From: Cochliopodium minus
Taxonomy: Eukaryota > Discosea > Himatismenida > Cochliopodiidae
Length of the DNA stretch: 27,832 nt
Assembly: GCA_024220525.1 (NCBI GenBank)
Contig: JAMYWO010000025.1
Coordinates: 208,123-235,954, forward strand
Direction: 5' to 3'
The notes under the pieces are model-generated. The model was not told the DNA's origin and ran no database searches. It saw only the letters and a program-made list of their open reading frames with translations. The position numbers and the translations under genes were made by a program. Of the stretch, positions 1 to 9,742 are shown one piece after another. Positions within the stretch are counted from its first letter, which is position 1; each line of letters opens with the position of its first letter.

Positions 1-205
1 ACAGAACTCAAAAATTTGATGCTAAGAAATTTCGAATAATTCAAGATTTTTGCAATTTTTATAAAAAATATCACATTATTGGAAGATATTAATAAATTAT
101 ATTTTAAAAATTATAAAATTATATAATTAATATTAATATATTATAAAATAATATAATATAATATATAATTCGATTTTATAAATTAATAAAATTTTTTCAA
201 AAATA
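1..205. other. AT-rich flank without a gene
   Basis: This stretch is almost pure A and T, with alternating TA-type runs around 110-175. I see no reading frame worth reporting. It is the 3' flank of the leftward gene that ends at 206. Confidence 0.6.
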
Positions 206-2002
206 TTAAATGTTAGATGTAAATTGTAATTTTACTAGATCCTCCCCAGCTTTGATACGATCCATGTCAAAGATGTTGGAAGAGATTCTCTGGTGAGAAT
301 TTTGAGAGAACTTGTAAAAATGATCATTATCCTCAAATTGTTCTTTTCTGGTCACGTGATATATAAAATTGTTGAACATCAGTCTTTGTCCTGTTTTTAA
401 AAAATATTTTTTTAAAAAAAATTTTTGTTTTAATTAAAAAAATAATTAAACTAATGAAAATAAAATAAATTTTCAAAAACAATAAATTTTTAAATAAAAC
501 AGAAAAAAAATTTTTACCAACTTTTATGGCTTCTTCACGGGAAATATCCAAATGTAAAATCATCCAGGAAACAGCATGAGAACCAAGAAAACAAGAAGAA
601 TATGTTTTCATGAAACTCTTTCTATCTTTAATTTCTATCTCCTCCCTCATTTTATTTGCTATTTCCAATAACTATTTTCGAATGTATTTCAAAGATTAAA
701 AAAAATTTAAAAAAAAAATCTATTTTTTAAAAAATAAAAATTTACTAAAGATATGAACAAAATATTAAAAAGATCTTATAATAAAGAATTTTAAAATATA
801 AAAATTAACAAAAAAATAAATATAATAAGTATTCTTTAAAAAGAAAAAAAAATGACATCTTTAGATAATGATTCAGGGCCAGAACCATTCATATAGTCCA
901 TGGATTGATTGTAGACGGACATTCGATAAACACTTTGGCGAATACGAGGAGAATCTTTGAAACGAGATGATTCACCTGTTTTCTTTTTCCCCTCTTCTGT
1001 ACTCGTTTCATTGTTGATTTCTTTTTTTTTTAGATATTTGAGAAATAAAAAATGTAAAAAAAAATTATTTAAAAAAAAAAGAGGAAGCCTCCTCATTTTG
1101 ATTGATAAATGTACCTTTTTTGGTTTCACTTTTAGAAGAGGATCTTTCTCTCAATTTATTTTCAATGAGTTTTTCGATGTAGGTGATATTCATCTCTTTG
1201 TGTTGTGAAATATCTCTATTGGCCCTCTTTAGAAAACTCTTTCTCTCCCCTTGATTGGGCTCTACTTTAATAATTAAAAAGTAAATAGAAAAATCCTATT
1301 AAAGGGCCGAATTTACCATCATCCTCATCAGATTTAATCTCAGTGCCTAAATTACCAACTTGATTTATATCACTATCAGACCCCGAATATTTGTTCAGTT
1401 CTAACTCTGTATCACTGTTTTTGGAAATCCTATTCAAATCACTATTAGAAATTTCGCTTGATCTATTCAGATTGTGAATAGGATCATTATTTAATCCCTC
1501 CATCAACAATTGGTAGAAATTATTTTTTTGATCGAGATCAATTGATTCCTTCTCTAAAGTTTCCTCTTCTTCCACCAGGATTGTATTTCTTAATTCAAAA
1601 GATAACATCTCATCTGTCAATTTCTCTTCCAAAACTTCCTTTATTTCTTTCACCATCTCTATTTTTTTATTTCGATCCCCTTTTTCTGATACATCTTCCA
1701 ATTTCCTTATCAGAGAAGATTCAAATGATACCTTTAAAGGACATTTATTTTGAAATTAATTTTGCTGTAATTAATTTTCTTATTTATACCTTCTCAAATG
1801 TTATATCCAACAAATGGTCCTGAATTATATTCCCCAAAAGATTCGAAAGTTCATTTTCTTCTAATTTGGATATCTCTAAATTCAATTTTTGCCATAATAC
1901 AAAGCACGAAGCCATATTTTTCTCCATTAAAAACAGATTGAATTTTTCCCTCATTTTTTCATCTCTTGAAACATCTATAAGTTTAAGAGAAGAATTTTTC
2001 AT
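206..2002 (-). CDS. RGS-like and DEP domain signalling protein
   Basis: Six exons read in phase: 2002-1790, 1731-1317, 1264-1115, 1020-857, 671-518 and 390-206, giving about 426 residues. The C-terminal DEP domain (about residues 315-395) is clear: it has the pattern EIKDRKSFMKTY, then GSHAVSWMI, then the closing FIYHVTRKEQFEDND with HFYKF. DEP domains tether signalling proteins to membranes or receptors. Residues about 15-130 resemble an RGS domain (FNLFLMEKN then SCFVLWQKL, then IIQDHLL and SLIRKLED), which would speed GTP hydrolysis by G-alpha; this part is less certain. The middle is acidic and low in complexity. The ATG at 2000-2002 is preceded by an AT-only leader. The donor at 856 is GTCATT, the weakest in the model, but it is the one that keeps phase. 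The order RGS then DEP is the reverse of animal R7 RGS proteins. Confidence 0.75.
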
Positions 2003-2061
2003 TTTTTTTATTTAATTTTAATTCAAAAAATTTTTTAATTTTTTGAAATTTAATTCAAAAG

Positions 2062-4050
2062 TTAAAACTCTGTCTTTCCTATGGGGATGATCTGGTTCTT
2101 GAGTAATTCAACTTGATACTTGTAATATTTTCCAAAAGTGGTGATAACGATGATGGTTTCTTCAGATTCGCCAAAAGCACAAAAATACTTTTCATTTGTT
2201 TCAATCGGAACTGTGAACTGTGCAAATGACCACTCTGATGAAAAATATTTAGGCAAAACTCCTTTCATGAATGATAATCTAATTTTAAAAGTATATTAAA
2301 ATTAAATTAACAAGGGGAAATTTAATATGCCCACATATTTTTAACACACATAAAAAAAATCATTTATCTCTATATTAGAGATATCCACAATTGATATCGC
2401 ATAATTATGCAAATTATTTTTTCTTATGAAATATTTATTGTGTAAAAAAAAGGTTAATTTACTTGGATTGTTTATTTTTGATTTTGCTGTCGCCCTGTTC
2501 TTGAACTTCTTTGATGGTGTTAATATCGTTCAAAGAATATAAATGAATGGTTCCTGTATCAGAACAGACACACAAATAATTACTGTTTTTACTGAATGAG
2601 AGACTATAAATCTTTGCTTCTTTTATTCCTTTTTATTTTGAAATGAAAAAATAAATAAAAAATAAAAATCAACAAAAATAAAAATAAATAAAAATAAATA
2701 AAAAATAAATAAAATAAATACAAAATAATAATTAATGAAATTATTTATTAAAAAATAAAACAAAATAAAAAATAAATAATAAACAATGAAATTATTTATT
2801 AATAAATTAAAAGAAAATAAAATGAAAAAAAATAGGTTTTTGCCTCTTCTGAACTCTCTTTGCATGGATTTGGTTTCAGTATTCCAAATTCTGACAAGAG
2901 TACCTTTTTCAGAGGTGGTGGCCAATAAGCTTCCATCAAGATTGAGGACGAGTTGGGTCAGTTCGTTATTATGTGCCTGTAGTGTATAAGAGATTTCCAA
3001 ATCATAAAGATCCACCCTCACTTCTCCTGGACTCATTCCTATTTAAGGAGAAAAGTATTAATGCAGAAATGAGCGAATAATTTATTTATCTGTGTATAAT
3101 TAATTTTTATCTGTGGTATATTATTGGATTTTTTCAAAGAAATTGAAGATAAAGCTTATAATGATCTTATTTTTCATCAAAAAGAAAATTTAATATTTTG
3201 ATAAAATCATATCTTGGAATTTCTCAATATATTAAATTTTGAGATCTGTCAATTTGAGTTGATTTCAAAATAATGATTTAATTAAAAATATTTTTGAGAA
3301 GATCCATTTGGTTTTTCTCAAATAAAATTTAAAAATTTTTTTTTCCAAGATAGAATACAAATTATCTTTGAATATTAAAAATTTTTCGAAATTAGTACTA
3401 TTTGTTGAAATATTGGAATTTATTAATAATTATTTTGTGAAAATTTGATCCCTCTATGAATTTAAGTTAATTTTATAAATTTACCTGGGCAAACCAAAAT
3501 ATCATTTTTTGGATCTGTTGATATTGAGCACAATCCATTTGGATTTAATATGGTTTCGTGTTGATTGATGACAGATAAATCTGAAAAACTGTAAACATAA
3601 ATTACTTGATCCGTGACCACAACAACCCTAATATAATTTACAAAGAGGATGAAATCCTTTAATACGAAAAAATAATTTTTTTCACCTCTCCCTTTTCAAT
3701 TTGACTGCCCTTATAGCTACTTTAAATTCTAATTCAGCAAAAAATTTGTTTTGGTAATCATCCCAAAACATCACCATGTTGGGAGAAGATAATCCTTTAT
3801 TTTGGGATCCTACCAAAGCCAATATATTTGATTTAAATAACATTTCCACAATTCCAATTGATCCTCCAAGATTATCTAATTTTATTATTAGAGAAAATTC
3901 TAAATTTATATTGTAAATACCCTTTCTAAATCTTTCTTTCACTGGATCGCTATTATAAATTATAAATCCATTTTCAGTTCCACATGCAAAACATGAAGCA
4001 TCTTGATTAAAAGATAAACATAATATCTTTTGTTTTACAGTTTCAGACAT
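2062..4050 (-). CDS. WIPI3: WIPI/Atg18-family PROPPIN (WDR45B-like)
   Basis: Five exons: 4050-3686, 3627-3485, 3038-2844, 2628-2463 and 2278-2062, about 361 residues, close to the 344 of human WDR45B. PROPPINs are seven-bladed WD40 propellers that bind PI3P and PI(3,5)P2 and act in autophagosome formation. Family signatures run in order: SFNQDASCFACGTENGF, NSDPVKE, VEMLF then LALVG, MFWDD, AVKLKRER, TASEKGT-like TTSEKGTLVRIW, the phosphoinositide-binding FRRG at about residue 230, and LPKYFSSEWSFAQF near the end. The FRRG form is as in yeast Atg18. The third intron (2629-2843) starts with GC rather than GT. The second (3039-3484) is 446 nt, the longest in the window. A 21-nt in-frame stretch at 3900-3920 has intron-like ends. 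The gene lies 59 bp upstream of the RGS-DEP gene, same strand. Confidence 0.92.
2629..2843 (-). other. GC-AG intron of the PROPPIN gene
   Basis: The exon ends AGAAGAG and the next bases on the coding strand are GCAAAAACC; no GT is available that would keep the FRRG motif. The acceptor is AAAAAG before GAATAAAAG. The join restores R-R-G followed by IKEAKIYSLSFS, which aligns well with WDR45B. The intron body is made of irregular AAATA units. Confidence 0.75.
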
Positions 4051-4800
4051 TCAATTTTTTTTAATTTTTTATCAAAACTTTTTAATTCAAAAAAATTGAA
4101 CAAAAAAATGAATCCCAGAAATATCGGCAAACTTAAGAATTGTTCAAGAAGTTATTAAACAGATCATTGGGTTATTTCTACCACAAGATTTGTTTTTTTC
4201 AAGATATGTGTGAGGAATTGGTTAGCAAAAGTTAAGCTTTGTTCTTCAAATCTTTCTATTGTTAAAATTTGGTGCCATTTTCCAATTAATTTATTCTCCC
4301 TTCTATATGATTGACTTCTCTACAAAAATTTTTTTGGCATATCCTCTACAACAAATATCACCATTCTTACATAGTCACTTCCCTGAAACTTTGTAATAGT
4401 TCAATTTCACTTCCATTTTGATAGCAAATTGATTGTTTTAAAATTTAGATTAAAATTAAATAAAACTAAAACTTTCAAAGATAATGTTTTAAAATGTTTG
4501 GAAATCTAATAGAAATCAACATATAGTTTTGAGTAGATAATACTCATTAAATGTGTTTTAATGAAGTTTTCATGATAAATTAGTTTGAAAGCAAAATTCT
4601 AAGAACTTTAGGGTTTAAATATTCTGATTTAAACTCTTGAAAGAAATGTTCAAATTTTTTCAATATTTAAAGGAGATCAAATTTGAATAAAGTTATACAT
4701 ATGTTGATAAAATTAATTCCCTTCAGATTCTCAAAAAAATTAATTAAACTTTATTGATATAAAAAAAAAAATTGAATATTATTCCTTTGCAATAAAAAAT
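4051..4800. other. Divergent intergenic region, PROPPIN to RasGAP
   Basis: Both flanking genes start at its ends, so it must hold two promoters. The right half (about 4440-4800) is AT-rich and without visible coding. The left half is less AT-rich and contains the helicase relic listed separately. I see no clear TATA box or initiator that stands out from the background. Confidence 0.6.
4165..4440 (-). pseudogene. Decayed C-terminal fragment of a UvrD_C_2/RecD-like helicase
   Basis: Read on the minus strand, two pieces look like former coding sequence. One reads KFQGSDYVRMVIFVV followed by EDMPKKF, resembling the FQG/SQG motif region of superfamily 1 helicases. The other contains NKLIGKWHQILTIERF, resembling the strand just after the ITRAK motif. 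No intact reading frame remains; it is broken in about three or four places and the N-terminal ATPase part is missing. It could be a dead host gene copy or a relic of a mobile or virus-like element. Which one cannot be told from this fragment. Confidence 0.4.
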
Positions 4801-6201
4801 ATGTCATTTAGAGATTCTGATGATGATCCTTTCAATTTGAGATTTGATGATAGTATGAGCAGTTCAGAAGATATTTTAGATTCGCCCACAGGATCCATAT
4901 ATGATAGGATGAGTGTATCAGAATTGGAAGAAAATTTAACTGAAAAACCATATTTCATTTTGAAAACCCTTATCCATCTTGTAAATTATAATTCTGATTA
5001 TTGGATACCATTGATGCATTCATGTTTATTCACCTTCAATAAAATAAATGCTCTCAAAGATCTAATCTCCTTCATGATTGAGAATGAAATCAAAAACACT
5101 AAAAATCTTACCACCTTATTCAGGGAAGATTGTGTAGTGATAAGGACCATCAGATTTTATTTCTACGAAATCGGAACTAATTTCCTCCAAAAAACCTTGC
5201 AAGGCACTATACTTAAGATTATTAAGGGTCAATCAAGCAAATCCACACCAATGGATCATGCAAATACCATTTTAAAGAAAATATTGAACAATATCAATAA
5301 TATACACATGTAATATTTTTTAACTGATATAATCTTTTGTTATCCTTAATTTATATTTCATTTAATTTTCCAAAATAAAACCTTAGCGGGATAAAAGAAC
5401 AATGTTTACAAATGGCATCTGTCATTAAAGAAACATTCCCTGAAGAATGCGAAAAGAACACAAACGAAAATGCGATGGTGATTGCATTTTTATTCCTTCA
5501 CTTTATAGTCCCCTCTGTTGTTGCGCCCAAAGAAAGAGGAGTCCTAGATAAAGATAGTAATTTCAATTTAAATTTTCAAATTTTTTTTGTTTGACAATCT
5601 TTTTCATTTGATTCATTCACAAAAAAAAAACAATCTTTTTCATTTTATTTTCATTTAAATAAAAAAAAACAATCTTTTTCATTTTATTCAAATAAAAAAA
5701 ATCTTTATCATTTTATTTTATTCATTAACAAAACAATCTTTTTCATTTTATTTTCATTCAATAAAAAAAAAAATCTTTTTCATTTCATTTCATTTTATTC
5801 ATTAACAAAAAAAAAAGAATCTTTTTCATTTCATTTTCATTTAATCTTGAATTTATTTAAAAAAAGTCGAAATACCACAGAAACAATTCAGATTGTTGGT
5901 AGAAACAGCGAAAACCCTTCAAAAAATGATTAATTCGGTGAATTATGAAGAAGGAGAAGAAGAACCAAATCTGCAAAAAGGGAAAACAATGATTAAAGGA
6001 ATCATCCAGAAACTTTTCCCCACCCCCTCCAACACTAGCAGCCAATCTTCTTTTAAAGCAACTTTCATCAGTTTTTTAGAAAACATCAACATTTCAGGAA
6101 GTACTAACAGCGATTCCAATGTAGTTTTGGATCTTCCTGAATCTTTTGGGAATTCCCTCAATACTTTACTTGGCATCATCCATCAGGTAGACAATATCTA
6201 A
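4801..6201 (+). CDS. RasGAP domain protein
   Basis: Three exons: 4801-5309, 5387-5556 and 5867-6201, about 337 residues. RasGAPs stimulate GTP hydrolysis by Ras-family GTPases at membranes. After a 45-residue acidic leader the whole protein is the RasGAP fold. LTTLFREDCVV holds the arginine finger (R108) seen in the LFR motif of p120GAP and neurofibromin. Further on come NFLQKTLQGTILKIIKGQ and then AFLFLHFIVPSVVAP, which corresponds to the FLR-x-I-x-PAI motif. The stabilising Arg of FLR is His here (H208). The C-terminal exon carries the helical part from KQFRLLVETAKTLQKMIN onward. The stop is TAA at 6199-6201, just after a possible but unused CAG/GTAGAC donor. No C2, PH or other partner domain is present. 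It could be a regulator of a divergent small GTPase. Confidence 0.88.
5590..5855 (+). repeat. Degenerate tandem repeat inside RasGAP intron 2
   Basis: About seven imperfect copies of a unit AATCTTTTTCATTTTATT plus an A-run, each about 35-45 bp, fill the 310-nt intron at 5557-5866. Copies begin near 5598, 5632, 5671, 5700, 5736, 5774 and 5818. Spacing and A-run length vary. Confidence 0.75.
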
Positions 6202-6289
6202 ACTTCTTATTTTTTTTATCAACATTTAATTTTTTATTTCGTCTAATTTTTTTATTTTCTATTTCTAATTTTATTTTCCAGTTTTATTT

Positions 6290-6358
6290 TAATTTTTATT
6301 TTTATTTTTATTTTTATTTTTATTTTTATTTTTATTTTTTATTTTATTTTTATTTTTA

Positions 6359-6389
<31 letters not shown>

Positions 6390-6412
6390 TATATTTTTAT
6401 TTTTTTTATTTT
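6290..6412. repeat. (TTTTTA)n hexanucleotide tract between convergent genes
   Basis: About twenty near-perfect TTTTTA units with a few length variants lie between the 3' ends of the RasGAP gene (stop at 6201) and the C2-CLU gene (stop at 6425). It is a simple repeat and may act as a T-rich 3' end signal for the rightward gene; that role is inference. Confidence 0.85.
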
Positions 6413-6424
6413 TGATGGAATTCA

Positions 6425-9400
6425 TTATATTTTAAAGAATTTTATTTTTTTACCTTCAAGATCACAAGCACTATACATTATTTTTCCAGAAACATCGTGA
6501 GGTTTGATATTCAACATTCTCGCTGCTTTTTTCAATTTAAGAGCAAGTTCTTTGCTTTCATTCTTGATTACTCTCCCTCCATCACAACTTCCAATCACCA
6601 AAGTGCTTTCATTAATAGGGAGAATTGTGATTGCTTTTTAATAAAAAATGTAAATTAAATGAAATAAAAATAAAAATAAAAACAACATAAAATATTAAAA
6701 AAAAATAAAAATAAAAATAAAAATAAAAATATTTAATTATTTCTTACCAATTAAACGAAATCCTCTATAATCTATACATGCTAAAAGAGGAAAGGATAAA
6801 CCATTTATAGAGGTGTTGTAATAGCTGGAACATCCTTTCAACTCATGACCAGCTATTTTCGAAGCGTTTTCTGTTTTGGTGATTATTTTCCCATCTGCTT
6901 CTGCCAACTTATAAAATATTCCTAAAAATTGATTAAAGTTTTTGGTCAAAATTTAAAAAGAATTATTGTTAATTTGGTTTTTGTTACCTTGATGAAAATA
7001 CTTCATTCCGCCCAATTTTCCTGTTCAAAAAAAATATTATAATCTAAAAAATAAACAAATAAATTTAAATTAATTATACATTAAAAATTCAAAAAAGATA
7101 AGAGAAGTAATTAAAGTAAAATAAGTTGATAAATTGATTTTTTTAATTAATCATTAATAATTGGGGAAATTAATTTCTTATAATTCCCTCAATTAAAATA
7201 GTTTTTTTGACGTAAAAAATAATAATAATTTTTACCTTTGGTGCCTTGAAAAGGCTTTATTGTTTTGTGCTTTTCAGGAAGAGCAAACTCAGAAATGATG
7301 ATTTTGCCATAAGTTTTAGCGGACCACAAAAAGTCCTGAGCAACATTGATGAGCTGGTTGCTGAAATCACCAATCTTGGACATCTTGGTAGATCTGATCT
7401 TCTCCACAGCAATCTGGAACCTCTCATTAAAAGAATGGACCTGCAAGGAGTCCTCCTCCTCATTGTGGATGGTTTTCCTTACGATTTTTGCTTTTCTTTT
7501 TAAGAGAGGCGGATCTTTTTTTTCGAACAGATTTTTCACTTCTTTAATTTCTTCAGAGACAGTTACAGTGGGTTTCATGAAAAAGGAATTTTCCGATTCT
7601 TCCCCAAAGTTGTCAAGGCTGTTGTTACTTTCTGATCCTCTTTCTGTGTTCATTTTGTTGTTATTGTTACTGTTGTCTTTTTCCGTTTCGCTCACCTCAG
7701 TGGTTTGGTTATCTTCTTCTTCTTCTCTAATGAAACTGTTTGATCTGAATGGTAACAAATCTGAGGTGCTGTCAAAAAATTGTTTTTTTTTGAAAGAGCC
7801 CAAGGGAATCTTTTTTTAAATAAAAATAAAAAAAAAAATAATTAAAAAATAAAAAATAAAAAATAAAAAAATATTTACAAGATTATTGTCAAATGATTTC
7901 TGAAGGACAATGTCATCACTCCCAGAAGAAAGTACATTTTTGAAATCAGATTCACTCCCAGAAATAGAAACACCAATGTACTTCTCATAACCATCCCCAT
8001 GATCACCTTCACCCTCCTCATCAAAATCAAAACTTGTGAGAGTAAGCTTGGGCAAACTGTTACTACTTTGCAACAAAGTGGTCATATTACTTTCAAATTT
8101 AATCAAATCATTGGATTTCCCATTAAAAAAATTGATGGTTTTATCTTTAGGAACATCCTCCTCATCCTTTCTAAACTCTACATTGACACTGTTCTTCAAA
8201 TTGTTTGTAAAAAGAGAGGGATTGAAAACTTTCTTTTTTTCCTCTTTGTAACTCCGAACCAAATATTTCATGTCCATACTACTTTCTTTGCTTCCTAAAT
8301 GTTGATCATACCCATCTATTTCGGGCATTGTGTTTTCTTTTTCTGCTTTGTTTTTTTTTTTTATTTCTTCTCTGAAACTGGAGAAAGAGATGGCGTCTTT
8401 GCTCGACACAAAATCGTTTTGCAAAGTGAGCGCTTCGTTGTCTGACTCCTCTTCCTCTTTTTGAGAGTAGGTCCCTTCTTTCAAAGCAACTATTTTCTGT
8501 GAAATCAAATTGTAGACTTGTTCATGTAAACTTTTGATGTATTCTTTCCTTTCTTCCTATCAAAAATTTATTAAAGAATTAAAAAATAAAAAAATTAAAA
8601 AATTAATAGGGATTTTTAAAAAAGGATTTAAATGATTATATTTTCCCTTATTTTGAATAATTGTTTTGCCAAAGGTATTAGTTCCAAAATTATAATATAT
8701 TCTTACATCTGAAAAAACCATCTCCATATTCAACAATAATTCTGCGATGGGCTCGCAATCCAACAGATATTTGTTTGCAGAATTATCTTTATTGTTGATT
8801 GGAGAATTATTCTTCTTTTTGAAAGATTTGGTGGGATAGATTTTTAGCCAATGTCTCAAAAATCCCTTTTTGGAATCTCTTATCGATGATATGTCGATGA
8901 AATTACCTCCCAAACAAGTTTCAGAGTTAAAAAAGGATTTATGATTGAGGGAAATATCTATCTCTTCAATCTCTTGTCCATCTAAGTTGCCTATATTTAT
9001 ATTGAAGAGATTATTGTTGTTGGATATATTATTGGTGTTGTTATTATCTTTATTGTCTTTGGATTCTTTTCTTTTTTTGCTTTTCTCTTCTTTCTCCTTT
9101 TTACTTGGAAAATTTATCGTGAAGATATCGTCCCAGAAATAGCTGGATGAATTCTTTGATGTTATTTGTTTGAAATCTATATTCTTTCCCATTATTTTGA
9201 CAAATGATGAATGTTTGATATGTGTGTTGAAAAATATTCTTGCTTCAATCACTAATATATAAGAAAATAATTATAAAAGGCCCATTCATATTGGTGATAA
9301 AAATTCTAATGAATTATTTTTTTTTTACCTCTAATTTTGCAACAACTTTTTGTAACTGTTGCTTTCAAACCATCTTTTTTGTTATTTGATGATATCTTTT

Positions 9401-9503
9401 CTATCAAATCTTCCTTTAATAAAAGTTAAAGGGAAGGGAATTAATTTTATTTGAACGGATAGAAAATGTCAAAATTATTTTTTTTTTTTATATTTACCTC
9501 CAT
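6425..9503 (-). CDS. C2 domain protein with C-terminal CLU domain
   Basis: Eight exons: 9503-9498 (only ATGGAG), 9413-9329, 9251-8707, 8556-7879, 7809-7236, 7020-6988, 6921-6748 and 6633-6425, about 767 residues. Residues about 15-160 look like a C2 domain: KIRVIEARIFF, SFVKIMG, YFWDDIFTINF, then SETCLGGNFIDIS and LRHWLKIYP. The middle (about 215-550) is acidic, Ser/Asn-rich and probably disordered. From about 560 a CLU domain follows: ERFQIAVEKI, DFSNQLINVAQDF, ASKIAGHELKGCSSYY, LSFPLLACIDYRGFRLI, LVIGSCDGGRVI, AARMLNIKPHDV, CDLEG. CLU proteins (Clu1/CLUH) bind mRNAs of mitochondrial proteins and set mitochondrial distribution. This one lacks the usual N-terminal part and TPR tail. It stops at TAA about 15 residues before the normal end of the CLU domain. 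The C2 call is moderate, the CLU call strong. Confidence 0.82.
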
Positions 9504-9742
9504 TTTTTTTTATTTTTTAATTTTTTATCAGAGAAATTCCATAAATCAATCTCATTCAACATTTTTTTGTCAAATCAAGCCAAAAGAAAAACCCAAAAAG
9601 AAAAAAAGTTTGGATTATAAACTTAAAGGATAATCTCCGAAGAATAAACGAAAAATTAAGAAAAATAAAAATATAGAAAATAAGGAAATGGTTTTAATAA
9701 ATTAAAAGAGGGTATATATGTATTGTATTTCTTTGAGATCAA

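Noticed and set aside
7346-7819. A 157-codon plus-strand open frame inside the C2-CLU gene
   Set aside because: Antisense shadow of the acidic linker; the minus strand carries the CLU motifs.
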